A DNA stretch of 64,000 bases from Aphis gossypii (Eukaryota > Arthropoda > Insecta > Hemiptera > Aphididae). The stretch spans positions 79,337,260 through 79,401,259 of the forward strand of contig NC_065530.1 in assembly GCF_020184175.1 (NCBI RefSeq), in the 5' to 3' direction. This document shows positions 49,648 to 60,449 of this stretch, piece by piece. The notes beneath the pieces are model-generated. The model did no database searches and was not told where the DNA came from. It was given only the letters and a program-made list of their open reading frames with translations. The translations under genes and the position numbers were made by a program. Every line of letters begins with the position of its first letter. The stretch's first letter is position 1.

Positions 49648-49705
49648 ATTTTCGGAGCTAGTCGGAGAACAACAAAAAAGATCACGACGGCAATAGGACT
49701 CATCG
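49648..49705 (+). other. candidate non-coding first exon with GTAAGT donor
   Basis: TTCATTTT (initiator consensus TCATTT, A at 49648) is followed 58 nt later by CATCG|GTAAGT (GT at 49706-49707), a near-perfect splice donor. The 58-nt segment has no ATG and is GC-richer than its flanks, as expected of a 5' UTR exon. There is no TATA box. The sequence after the donor stays CpG-rich to about 50.2 kb. Transcription start and splicing are both inferred. Confidence 0.25.
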
Positions 49706-49862
49706 GTAAGTCGAAACCTCAAAACATCAACATCATGTATAGTGGTTACGACGAAATCATTACCGTAATATGACCGTTATTATTCGACGCACAAACACCG
49801 ATTGTTATGTTTTGTCCGTACAGCGAAAATCGAAAAACCGTTTTGCGGGTTCAACACACATA

Positions 49863-49880
49863 ATATTATTATTATTATTT
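49863..49880. repeat. (ATT)n microsatellite
   Basis: Five to six ATT units in the CpG-rich island. Confidence 0.8.
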
Positions 49881-50379
49881 TATACTCGTTTTTAATAAAC
49901 GAAAATACCATACGCATCGTAGAGCAACCACACGTGGGCGAACATCCAATAGTATAGGGAAATTTCGCGCTGCTGGTCGTCTACGCCAAACAAGAGATTA
50001 TTATTTCCAATTTTTTTTTTTCGAAAACATTTGCGTAACCTCTCGGTGCCTTATGGGTAAACGACGCGTGTGAGACCATTGAGAAATGCGAATAAAATAA
50101 ATTATTGCGTGAATGTCAAAAATCGAATCTCGCGCGGGTCGCTACGGGTCACGCCAGGTGTGCTGCACACCGTAATGTTATTTCCCGGGTTAGTTGGATG
50201 CGTATAAGTACACAATATTATTCCTATCAGATCTTCGTCCTACTGCAGCTACTATTCGCTTCAAAAACCGTTGAGTTATTTCATTCAATTACAGTTCGAT
50301 ATCTATCTCAACGAATCTGTATAAAATTATTTGAAAATAATTGTTTTACAATAAATCACAAATGTGTATGAAATATACA

Positions 50380-51950
50380 TTTCAATGCTCAAATAGATAT
50401 GATTCGAAGTTATAAAATTGTTTCTACGAAAAATAAAAAAATTATCTAAGTTTGCGAAAAAATCCATCGCTCCAAAGTTATACTAATTTAATAACGATCT
50501 CAATCCAATAACCTTAAGACCTACATTTTATGGCAATATTTTAATACCACTTTTTGATTGTTAAAATTTGAATTTAATTTTGATATAATAAAAATAGTGA
50601 ATTCTAGTGACCGTCACCACTGGTGCAAATATTGCTATTGCTATTACGTATATTATTGATGGGTAGCGACGAGGGAACCGCACACAAGTTTTTAGGCTAC
50701 CATTATACATTTTAATTGATGAAACTGCTGAACCCGTTATATCCTCACGAATCATTGAGTAAGCATTTCCTTTGATCAATAGTGTGACTAAATAAAATAT
50801 TTTATATTCATCTTGACGAATCACGAATCTTCTTTAGAAAATCGAAGTTGTGATCATTATCGTCTCAAAAAATATATATTATTATTATTATTTAAAATAT
50901 TTTATTGATACTTCATCGCCGATGTTTATTAAATAATATTTGCTTAACACTTATGTAATGTTATGAGATTATAAATCACGAATGAAAATCTTGAATACTT
51001 ACATTCTTACCATTTTTAAATGTTTAGCTTAGATATAGATTGCTTTTCCGAGTAATTGTTGTGTTACATTTGTAGATTTTTTTAAGATTTTACGTGTTTC
51101 AGTGTGTGTATTTAAGGAAATTGATCAGTACGAATTTTGCCAAAAATGATTTTTTTGAATATCATCTATGCTGACGGCGGTTCTTTTATGATTATTTGGT
51201 GAAACAGTATCCAATTCGAATTCTCGTGGTTATGACTTCCTCTATTATTTTAATGTCAAAGTTTTTTTTTTTCATTTTATTATGTTAAACTTCACATACT
51301 CGACTTTATTTGTGATAAATAAGTCATTTCAATTGATCTACCATAGTCCTATTGCTATGCCTTTATTTTATTGATGTTAAATGATTCTGATATTTTAGTT
51401 AAGCTTATTTTTGCGGAAAACTGAGAAAAGGAAGTATCATTGGATTTTAAGTTTGCTTTTACATTTCTGTGTATCCCAAAATAAAAGGGGTCCGACATGA
51501 ATATCAATTGTTTATGAGTTAATGAGAAAATTATGCATTTATGAATGTGTTGTTTAATACTAGTTCATTTTTTTTTTTTTTTTGAAAGAAGGAAGTTATA
51601 AAGATTTGTAACTGACACTAAAACGTTTGAATTAAGTCACTGACAGTGACTCTATTGTCCAAATTCTGAGATGAAATAGTTTTTAATTATACGTGAGTTG
51701 GGTGTATTTCAGTTGTATAATTATTATTTGTGCCGATCGGCAATGATTATTCAAGATTTTCCCGATCCTTCTATGAATGCTGAAAAACGAACTATTTATA
51801 TTTTTATAACCATATTATATGATATTATACTACCATGTCATTGAAAATGATATAGGTGGTATAAAGGTAATTGTTTCTTCATAACCTACATCAATTCGCT
51901 GGACCTATATTTTGGGTAACTTAATCTCTGACTCCCGTCGTGATATAATT
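50380..51950. other. AT-rich stretch
   Basis: No gene supported; an 87-codon minus frame (50561-50824) lacks recognisable features. A T run lies near 51568-51583. Confidence 0.5.
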
Positions 51951-51978
51951 GAATAGAAACGATTTTAAAGCGAACGTC

Positions 51979-52008
51979 TTATAATAATAATTATTATTAT
52001 TATTATAA
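51979..52008. repeat. AAT/ATT inverted microsatellite
   Basis: TTATAATAATAA is followed directly by TTATTATTATTATTATAA, so the two arms can fold on each other. It opens a GC-richer island (51.96-52.90 kb) of unknown role. Confidence 0.8.
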
Positions 52009-52800
52009 TGATACAGCGAATATTGGGGCTATATGATGACGTAACGTACTTGTGAGTATATAATTATATGTACAGTAAATATTTTGTGGACACGACGGGC
52101 GGTGGTGACTGAAGAACAGAAGGGACACTTAGAAATGGGTACAATATATATATACATAATATTTTACACTGTCCCCACTCGCCGACCATTGTACCTCAAC
52201 GTTGAAACGGTTGGTGTGTATATAATATTATTATTATGCAGCGGTGGGTTTCGTGGGCGATTGTGCGAAACGGGAAATTAATTCACTCAGACTAAAACCT
52301 GGTTTGGTGATTAAACGCATACGGGATGAATTATATTTTCGTCTATTATTCGTAATTATTATTATTAAATAGTTAATGTTATTATTGTTATTTTCGTTGT
52401 CCGATATGATTAAACGAATTAAACGTGTGTGTATATGTGTGGGTGGGGGATATATGTATTTCTTGAAACGGAAATTATTGGTTTTCTTCATAAATAATTG
52501 CTTTTATTTTTGTTTCGTTATAATAATAACAGAGTAGCATTTTTTTTACCACTGATTAAGACAATCGTTATGGTTACCAAAGCGCATTGTACGGTGGACT
52601 TGTACCGCGTATGATAGGCACCAATAATTATTATTTTCCGGACAAGATAGGACAACAACGGATTTAATCGTCAACACAGGTTTATTTTTTCATGTGTTTT
52701 TTTTTTTTTTAATTGAATATTTAACGTAGCACTTAAATAAATAAGCCGTACACGACGACCCGGCAAATTGTACCAAGCGAACACAAAATAAGAACTTAGG

Positions 52801-52825
52801 TATATATTATTATTATTATTATTAT
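52801..52825. repeat. (ATT)n microsatellite
   Basis: TATATATT followed by six perfect ATT units. Confidence 0.85.
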
Positions 52826-53431
52826 ACCCTTACGAAACGAGCTCATTGCTATAATGCAGCGACCGTACACACGTTACAAGCCGTAAACGACTAAATACAT
52901 TAATAATGTTAATGTAAAACAACACAACGCTCTGAAAGCATCATAAATAATTTGTCCTAGACTACTGTTACAGTATAGGTATGTTCAGTATTATATTATA
53001 CGCACATTATTTCGTAATTGTTTATTATTTGTATTTATATTAATTAATAATTATTATGTGCCACGGCGAAAAACCGTATGTGCATAATATACCATATGGC
53101 TACTAGTATTCCAACATATATACCTAACTATATTATATTATATAGATATATAGTAAATACGTCATAACATTATTATGGCCGATTCAGGGTAAAAAAATCG
53201 ATCACTTTTTCGTGATTGTTTCGTAATATTGAAACAAACATTTATTTATCAAATAAATATATATCATACCGTAAAATTCAATAAAGCCATTGAATTTGGA
53301 AAAGTAAAGCTGTTAAAAAGATTTTATTTTTACTACCGTACGAACGGTATAATAACATATAATGTATACATGGTTGTGATAAAAACGTAACTAGAAAAAA
53401 AGGTTTCCGAAAGAAAGGGGCCGTGATAAAC

Positions 53432-53605
53432 ATGTTTGTGTTAATGTTATTGTTACGATTTAAATATATATGGGAGAAAAAATACCAATCGTTACAAATA
53501 TGTCTAAGCGCGGATAAAGAGGGGATATGGTACTTAACTGTAACCCGATCTCCCTCAAACGGCTGTTGCGCTGCTGTATGCACCAAAAATATCGAAGGTG
53601 TCTAA
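53432..53605 (+). CDS. small open frame, 57 codons, Cys-containing
   Basis: ATG-initiated (a GTG three codons upstream is also in frame). The first 9 or so residues are hydrophobic (MFVLMLLLRF), then comes a mixed region and a C-terminal stretch with a CC..C pattern. It could be a short secreted or membrane-anchored peptide. A 102-codon minus frame (53278-53586) overlaps it and is equally protein-like at its start, so the strand is undecided. No promoter or polyadenylation signal at good spacing. Confidence 0.14.
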   Translation: MFVLMLLLRFKYIWEKKYQSLQICLSADKEGIWYLTVTRSPSNGCCAAVCTKNIEGV

Positions 53606-54059
53606 GATAGAATAATGTAATAATTAAATGACATCGAAAAAGTGGAAAATATATTTATTTTTTTCTTCCGTTTCCAAAGAATCAATAACTTCATTTACGC
53701 ATTGCTTTAGGTCAGCTTTTCAGACTATTTCGTTGTTACAAATACCTAATAAAATTAGGACGACGCCTTTTTCGTGAAGCAATCAAAACCGCACGGTCGC
53801 TGTAAATTCCGTTTTCTCGAATTCTTTAGGGGCGCTGCTAAATGCTACTATTCACTTCTAAAAACCCTTTGCCGAACGACGTTGCTTCCTGCAACCGCCT
53901 TGACCGGAATCCCGCCCGAACGCGGTCGTGACCCAATATCTATTTCTTGTGTACAATATATAACGTATTTATACGTGCGACTACGCTCCACCGACTTCAA
54001 TGGACGCGTGTGTTGAGCTATTGTATAACAACAACTCGTGGGCAGCTTGAAAACGATTC

Positions 54060-55640
54060 GGGAAAATTAGTTTTTTTGTAATCTTTCGGTAAGACTTCAT
54101 ATTGACAATTAATTGCATATTAAATAAATATGCCGTAAACATGTATTTTAATATTATGTATAATTAGCCTAAAACTTAGTGATCAGGCAATTTTAAGTAT
54201 AGACCACAATATGATGACATCATAATACCTACCTTCAACATACTGCAGTATAAAATCAAAAGCAATTTCTATCGTTTTACTTTTTATTTTAACCAATGTA
54301 TTCTCATTCGGTTGAATTTTTTAACGAAACAATTGTTCATAACTGAGATAATGAATTTTTACATGACTTTCTTAATTTTTTTAAATCACCTCGAAAGATT
54401 TATCATTAATGTTTTTTAAAGTATTATAAATACCCAAAATAATAATAAATGCATTTTTTAAGTATTAATTTCATTTTAGTTCCTCTTTTGCGTTATAATC
54501 ATATAGTACCTTCTATTAAAAATAAACAGTTTTATTATACCCCATGCTATCATTTATTGAAGGGTGTTAAAAATATTTTCTTTTCAATAATTAGTTATAA
54601 TTGTATTACATTTTAGAAAGCCAAATAAGTGGATGTATTCAGAATTAAGCAATTAGCTTATTAATTATGTGAGTAAATATTTAAACTACTACTACGTATC
54701 GTAACTAATTAGTATAATTGGACAATCTTCAAGGTATGAAAGGTTTTTATTTCATTGCATAGTTCATTTGATATCGATATTGAAACTCAAAACGAGTATA
54801 ATATAATACCAACACTTTGTGAAATTGCTATTTGTAACATATGGATAGTGATCAAAAATCGAAAAGTAGGATAAGTTTATACGCATTTTGGTGCGAAGCG
54901 TTTCATTTTATCGTAAAAGTTTTTTTCAAATGTCAATTTTTAAATTTATTGTTCCTTAAAAACCAAGTTTTTATTTATTGCAGTTCGACTTTTGGATATA
55001 ATGAAATACATCTTAAAAAATGATATTTGAATTCGAAGCAATTACTAATAATCGTATTCGATTAACTCACTTCAATAGTATTTTAACACTAAGCATAAGT
55101 TCTACTCGGTTATTGAATAGTTTTGAAACCATTATAGGTATCTATTATTGTAATGAACGTTCTAAAATTATTAGAGCAAGTTAATGCATAATTATACCCA
55201 AAAGTTAAATTGAGTTGTTTATTATTTGTACCATAATTATACAGTAAGGTATAATAGTATAAATCTTTAAAAAAACTAAAACCATTATCGTAATGTTTGA
55301 TTAACTGTTGAGTCAATTTTTTTTCTCTATGGTTATCAACAAACTTACAATTTTTTTAAATAAAGTATTTCTTAAGGATATTTTAGCTTGAAATTTGCAC
55401 ACTATCAGTTTATATTACTGGATAAATTATATTTTCGGAATATCATTATAACAAGATAACAAGGTATACACAATTTAAGTACCTAGAAATATATTTGACA
55501 ATATCTATATTGCTGATGTATTTTCCAACGGTGAATGCTGTTATTTGAAATAAATTATTATATACCCCAGTCTTTAAATATTGACAAACAATAAACAAGC
55601 TTATTACATTTTTCTTAACATCACGCTTCTATATTCCCAA
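54060..55640. other. AT-rich stretch
   Basis: No gene supported. Contains a DRE-like TATCGATA at 54772-54779. Confidence 0.5.
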
Positions 55641-55661
55641 GATCTCGAGTAGTTTATTAAA

Positions 55662-55883
55662 TTGAATAAATATTTTACAATAATAAATATGTACCCATAT
55701 AATAAAGCAAAGAAGAAAAAAATTGAAAAATTAATAACGTACAGAAAAAACCTTTCACAATCCGTCAGACTGGCAGTAGCTATAGGTGAAATAGATTATT
55801 TTTCGTTTTTTAGTACACCTACATATAAAATATGGCATTTTAAACTTTCATATCTTAGCCAGCTATTATTTATTTTTCCCTAA
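55662..55883 (+). CDS. open frame, 73 codons, upstream part of an ORF cluster
   Basis: The frame opens at TTG, with the first ATG at 55689. The protein is Lys-rich at the start (AKKKKIEK), then has a segment with Ser, Arg, Glu and a Phe/Leu-rich end. It stops two bases before the ATG of the next frame (55886), which is in a different phase. A frameshift could have split a longer frame. No family recognised. Confidence 0.15.
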   Translation: MNKYFTIINMYPYNKAKKKKIEKLITYRKNLSQSVRLAVAIGEIDYFSFFSTPTYKIWHFKLSYLSQLLFIFP

Positions 55884-55885
55884 TA

Positions 55886-56476
55886 ATGAAAATTATCAAA
55901 TTCCAAACATACAAATTGTTTTGTCATTCACAAACAAAAAAAAAAAAAGATAGTGGGAGGGTATACAATTATAACGCTCTTACTACAGTAGTAAATTGTA
56001 ATTTTGGTACTCGTCCAACATGGTATCTAATGCCAGCTTACACAATATCGACGTTTATGTTAAATGTTAGTTTACGATGTCTACAAATGAAAAATCATAA
56101 CAATAATAAATAGGACGCTGTGAAATACAAAAATATTGAATTTGCATATATTTATAAGGCTCTTTTTTGTTACTGTTCATTCATAAAACCATGCACGTCC
56201 GTCTTTGATATTTTCTGTAAAAACATTTTGATGGTCGATAATAAACTTCAATCGATACATTATAATTATTTATTTCTCCGTAAAAATTATTCAAATCGTA
56301 TAAAATTAATCATTAAACGTAATGGTACACTGACACATATATATATATATACAACAGACGTGCACGAGATACGCAAGCTACTGATTAATGATTATTCAAA
56401 TAAAATACAAAATGGAGAATTTGCAGCGTATACCCCGCGGGATATTATTGTTAATTTACAAATATCTAAACTTTGA
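55886..56476 (+). pseudogene. 197-codon frame broken by one TAG
   Basis: Two + frames in the same phase, 55886-56113 and 56114-56476, are separated by a single TAG at 56111-56113. The second part alone is 118 codons from a GTG at 56120, with no internal stop to TGA or TAA at 56474-56476. The C-terminal part has a mixed, less low-complexity composition (Thr, Asp, Glu, Arg) than random AT-rich translation usually gives. Together with 55662-55883 this makes about 815 bases of almost continuously open + strand in very AT-rich DNA, where stops should be frequent. It may be a decayed mobile-element or gene remnant, or an exon pair; no domain recognised. Confidence 0.2.
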
Positions 56477-56479
56477 TTT

Positions 56480-58660
56480 TCATTTCCAAATAATATTATT
56501 TGGTGTTACTATAATGAAGTGCACGTGGATAACATTTACTCAAAATTACATTTTGGTGTAGCAACGTGGGTAACTATAATATTATTATAACTTATAAGAA
56601 AAAGTTTCTATACATTTTTTGTCCACTAAAATATTATAAATATCACCTTTACATACAATTATAATATTAAACTTAAAAAAAAAAATAATATGTCCAATAA
56701 TAGCAATGTAAAGATAATTGCTTGGGTTTATTTATGATGTTCAAAATGAAATAAGTGCTTCGATGATAAGGTTTATCCTGAAACGTTAAGAATATTATGT
56801 TTGGCACAAATGTCGTTATAGCGTTTACCATAAATTATTCAATGAAAATAAGATACTAATAGCTTCCAATAAAACATATTTACACATAAAATGCAAAAAT
56901 CGCCGTTAACATGAATTATCTACGTAACGTTGTTAAATATTATTGACCAATAAACAATATTTTAATTTCTAATTTCTCCGTAGATTCACGCAATTTGAAT
57001 TTTAACGATGTCTTATAATTTTTGAAAGGCAGTTATTAGCGTTGCAAATACATAAATCTTATTATAAAATAAAAAATAATACTGGTAAAACGAATTGTTC
57101 AGTTGAATCATACAGCCAAACACTATAAATGCTTAAAAAAATGATCGCACGATATGCAAAGAACACACCATAAAGTAGTAATTATATTCTTCGTTCACGA
57201 CAGTGTTGCATATTGTGAGGTAAACACCATGCTATTAAAAAAACTGATTTTAAACTCACTTATTGTTACATTTTTTTATATATATATATATATATATACA
57301 TTTTTGATATAATAAAGCATAGTTATCATTGCGCCCAACGAGACTAAAACGTGATAATTGGAAAAAAAATCGGCTGAAAAAGACTCAATTCATTAGTTTA
57401 TACGTACCTACAATACTAAATAATAGTATTATTAAATTATTTCATAAATTTAATTGAATATTTTTTTATTAAACACATCATTAATTGACATCTGCGACAT
57501 TATATATTTTATTTAATATGTATTAAGCTTATTTATTTATTTATTTTATGTTTGTTGATTTGATTTTAACAGTGACGCAATTAAATGAAAAAAATATTTA
57601 ATTTTCTCACAAGAATAATTAAAAAAAAATCGTTGATAGGTATTCATATTATATAGTAGTTAATATTTAAAAATAGTTCTTATCTATATTATATTATAAT
57701 ATTTACACTTTAGATTATTACTTTTTGTTTTTACTTGGTATATTTTTAGGTCCTGCGAGTGTATAATATTAAACTGCTATGTGTTTTATTAAAAATATTA
57801 TACCGCGGTGGTACTGTTAAGAAACAAATTGTTTTACTGAGAATATATTAGTTATGTTTTATAATATATAAACGTTGGTATTGTAGTTTAAGAAAAGCAA
57901 TAAATTACAAAATACAAACGACGAATCAATACTATAACGATTTCCGGTCTCGCAAATATTATTTCAATGTATTTTTTTCCACGTCTCTCGACGTGCAAGT
58001 TCTAAGCAAAGTTGTCGCCAGTCACATACTCACAAAGCTATAATATTATATATATATATAGTATCATATATCACATCATATGTTATGTGTACAGAAGCAG
58101 GGTACATTTTCGTATGCCCCCCTCCTCACAACGAAAGGTCAACATTCGGTGAGGAAATATTTCTTTTTACCATTTATTGAATACATTTTTTTTTCATTTT
58201 CATCAAGGGATACAGTTATTACATGATTATATTTCAAAACAAATATAGGTACTTACACTATATAAAAATAGATTAAAAATAACTGAACTTTTATTTGTTT
58301 TTATTGAAGATGAAAATTTAAAATTTAAATTGGATTGATTATTTACCATAGAATATACAAAGCGCTATAAGTTTACTGAAATATTTTAAGTAGATAAACT
58401 TTTTTTCTTCTCAATTTCCATATATTTTCCAAATTTGTATGACTAAATGTTATATTCATTAAAAGGTATTTTGTTTTATACGTATTAGTGAATAATTAGT
58501 TTAATTATAATGCAATTGAATACAGTTATTTATCTGTAATCTATATTTTTAACTTAGTATAGATATAATAACTTAACTAATTCGACTGCATAATAATAAA
58601 ATTTAAGAAAAAAACTAAAGATAATATTATATGTTTATTGTTTACTTATTATAATATGTT
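56480..58660. other. AT-rich desert
   Basis: No gene seen. It contains (TA)n at 57277-57298 and a small GC-richer patch near 57.95-58.15 kb with a TA repeat and a CCCCCCTCCTC run. Confidence 0.5.
57277..57298. repeat. (TA)11 microsatellite
   Basis: About eleven TA units after a T run. Confidence 0.88.
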
Positions 58661-58671
58661 TTAATTTTCAG

Positions 58672-58824
58672 AATTCCCTTCAAATACCAATTTATCATAT
58701 TTTGGAACTAAAACATTTATTTAATATAAATTATAATATTAACCATTTAATAAACGAACCAATGAAATACTTTGGCGACCATGTGCTTAGAATACATTAT
58801 TTTAACAATAATAAGCTAATATAA
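58672..58824 (+). CDS. possible terminal exon (50 codons)
   Basis: TTTTAATTTTCAG (AG at 58670-58671) is followed by a frame open from its first base for 50 codons to TAA at 58822-58824. The peptide is Asn/Ile/His-rich, partly AT-driven, with a more balanced stretch MKYFGDHVLR near residue 31. There is no donor, upstream exon or recognised family. Confidence 0.13.
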   Translation, partial: NSLQIPIYHILELKHLFNINYNINHLINEPMKYFGDHVLRIHYFNNNKLI

Positions 58825-59850
58825 TTAATATATTTTTGTTTTGTACATCAGATGTGTAAAGTTTATTTTAATATAACAAGCAATTTTTTTTTTTTTTTTA
58901 ATTGTTTGCTTGTGCTAGTTTTCAATTTACTAATAAATATAACAATAATACTTAGCTAAATACCATAGTAGGTAATGAACGAGCTAATTTGTATATTCAT
59001 TCCTCGACGACGCTTTAATAATTTATCTTTTTTTATACTAGGACATAAAAAATTATTGTGAACAATCTAAGTAATCTATGAGAAAAAAAAGAATAAAACT
59101 ATCAACCAAACTCAAATTTGAAAATTACCTATTCATGTAACTTAATAAAAAACACACTAATTAAACCTGAGATCTGCATTAAACACCTCACGATAGGATA
59201 TGCCCACCTCGCTCATCGATATTAATGAAAATAGAAACATAACATACAACTATTATCCCTCCTTAGAATCAAGTAAATCATCGTTGAATTTCAATTATAT
59301 TAAAGAAATTTGAGATGATTTGGAATGTCCAGATTCCTCTAAGAATATTTCTATTAACAGTAACAAATAATTGTATCCAATCAATACTAGATTTCTATGT
59401 GATAATAACAAACTTTGAACTGCCTTAAATTTCACAAACAATCTTCAAGTGAAAAACTTTTATTTTTTTGCGATAAATCTTATGATTAAAACAAGCATAG
59501 GTATATGGCACAGTATGGTTGTAAATCAATAAAAATGCATATCACCATGAATACATAAATTGAATTTATGATTCACCAAAATGAATTTAGGATCATTTAT
59601 TGAATAAATAGATGATATAACATCATTAATATTGGCAATAAGTAATGAATGTTTATACGAGCACGGACGGATATAATATCATATAGTATTATTAATTTTC
59701 TGAGATACAACATAAAAGACAAATTTCGGAAGAACGATACTGATCAGTATCGCAGTTACTTGAAATATCAATAGAGCCACTCTCTAATACTGCATCCACA
59801 AGCAATACTCATGTATAATGTACGTTACCTGACCTACACTATAGAATGAA
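58825..59850. other. AT-rich stretch
   Basis: No gene seen. It includes a T run near 58886-58899. Confidence 0.5.
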
Positions 59851-59968
59851 ATACGTTGAAAGGGGACCTTTAACGACTCATTGATCATGTTTCACGTCAT
59901 AATACGCTCACGCACTCTCTCACATACATACACGGAAAACACACAACGCTCACTCGTGTTTTCGGTAC

Positions 59969-60187
59969 ATGTTTCAGCTCATTTTTAGTCGTCAACTCGT
60001 GTCATCGCGGTGGTTACTAGCTGTAATTCGTGTTGTCGTGTTGGTGATCGAATCATTGCGACCGATAAAGCCTTCGGTTTACATTAAAATCGAAATTCGT
60101 GAAGCGCGTTTTTATGTATCTATTTCCTATACAATATCCCATCGATACCTCTCTACATTTGTAAACACTTTTTTATCGTCTTTTTAA
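59969..60187 (+). CDS. small open frame, 72 codons, with hydrophobic segment and poly-A context
   Basis: ATG-initiated. A hydrophobic segment at about residues 15-30 could be a membrane anchor; the remainder is basic and aromatic. The TAA stop (60185-60187) overlaps AATAAA (60187-60192), and a 14-A run starts at 60204, about 12 nt after the hexamer. Upstream sequence is CpG-containing with an initiator-like TCATTT (59979-59984) lying inside the frame. The arrangement looks like a short polyadenylated transcript or a retroposed copy, but no target-site duplication was found. Family not recognised. Confidence 0.18.
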   Translation: MFQLIFSRQLVSSRWLLAVIRVVVLVIESLRPIKPSVYIKIEIREARFYVSISYTISHRYLSTFVNTFLSSF

Positions 60188-60217
60188 ATAAAATAACCGT
60201 TACAAAAAAAAAAAAAA
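60187..60217 (+). terminator. AATAAA plus genomic poly-A run
   Basis: AATAAA at 60187-60192 and 14 A at 60204-60217. A genomic A run at the normal cleavage distance suggests a retroposed 3' end; an AT-rich coincidence is equally possible. Confidence 0.2.
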
Positions 60218-60272
60218 TCTAAAATATCTCTTGAAATATATGTGTCTACATTATTATTGTTATTTTTATTAC

Positions 60273-60335
60273 CTGTATAAAACTTCTGACCATCATTATG
60301 AAATATACATGGGATAAGTTATCGTTAGTGATAGA
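60273..60335 (-). CDS. candidate 63-nt micro-exon
   Basis: On the minus strand a run of eight T plus CAG (AG at 60337-60336) precedes a 63-nt segment, and ACAG|GTAATA follows it (donor GT at 60272-60271). The segment is exactly 21 codons, phase 0 at both ends, and open (SITNDNLSHVYF...). Such pairs of splice-like sites also arise by chance in AT-rich DNA; no neighbouring exon was identified. Confidence 0.15.
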
Positions 60336-60449
60336 CTGAAAAAAAATATATATGATGAGCTCGGCATCACTCATCATATTGTTTGTGGCTGGTAATACTG
60401 TATAGTTACAGTCGAGAGCGACAATCACGTGGGTATACGAAAACAATGA

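Noticed and set aside
40611..49678. Shared word CGGAGAACAACAAAA at about 40611 and 49664
   Set aside because: A single 15-base match in a 64-kb composition-biased sequence is within chance, and the flanks do not align.
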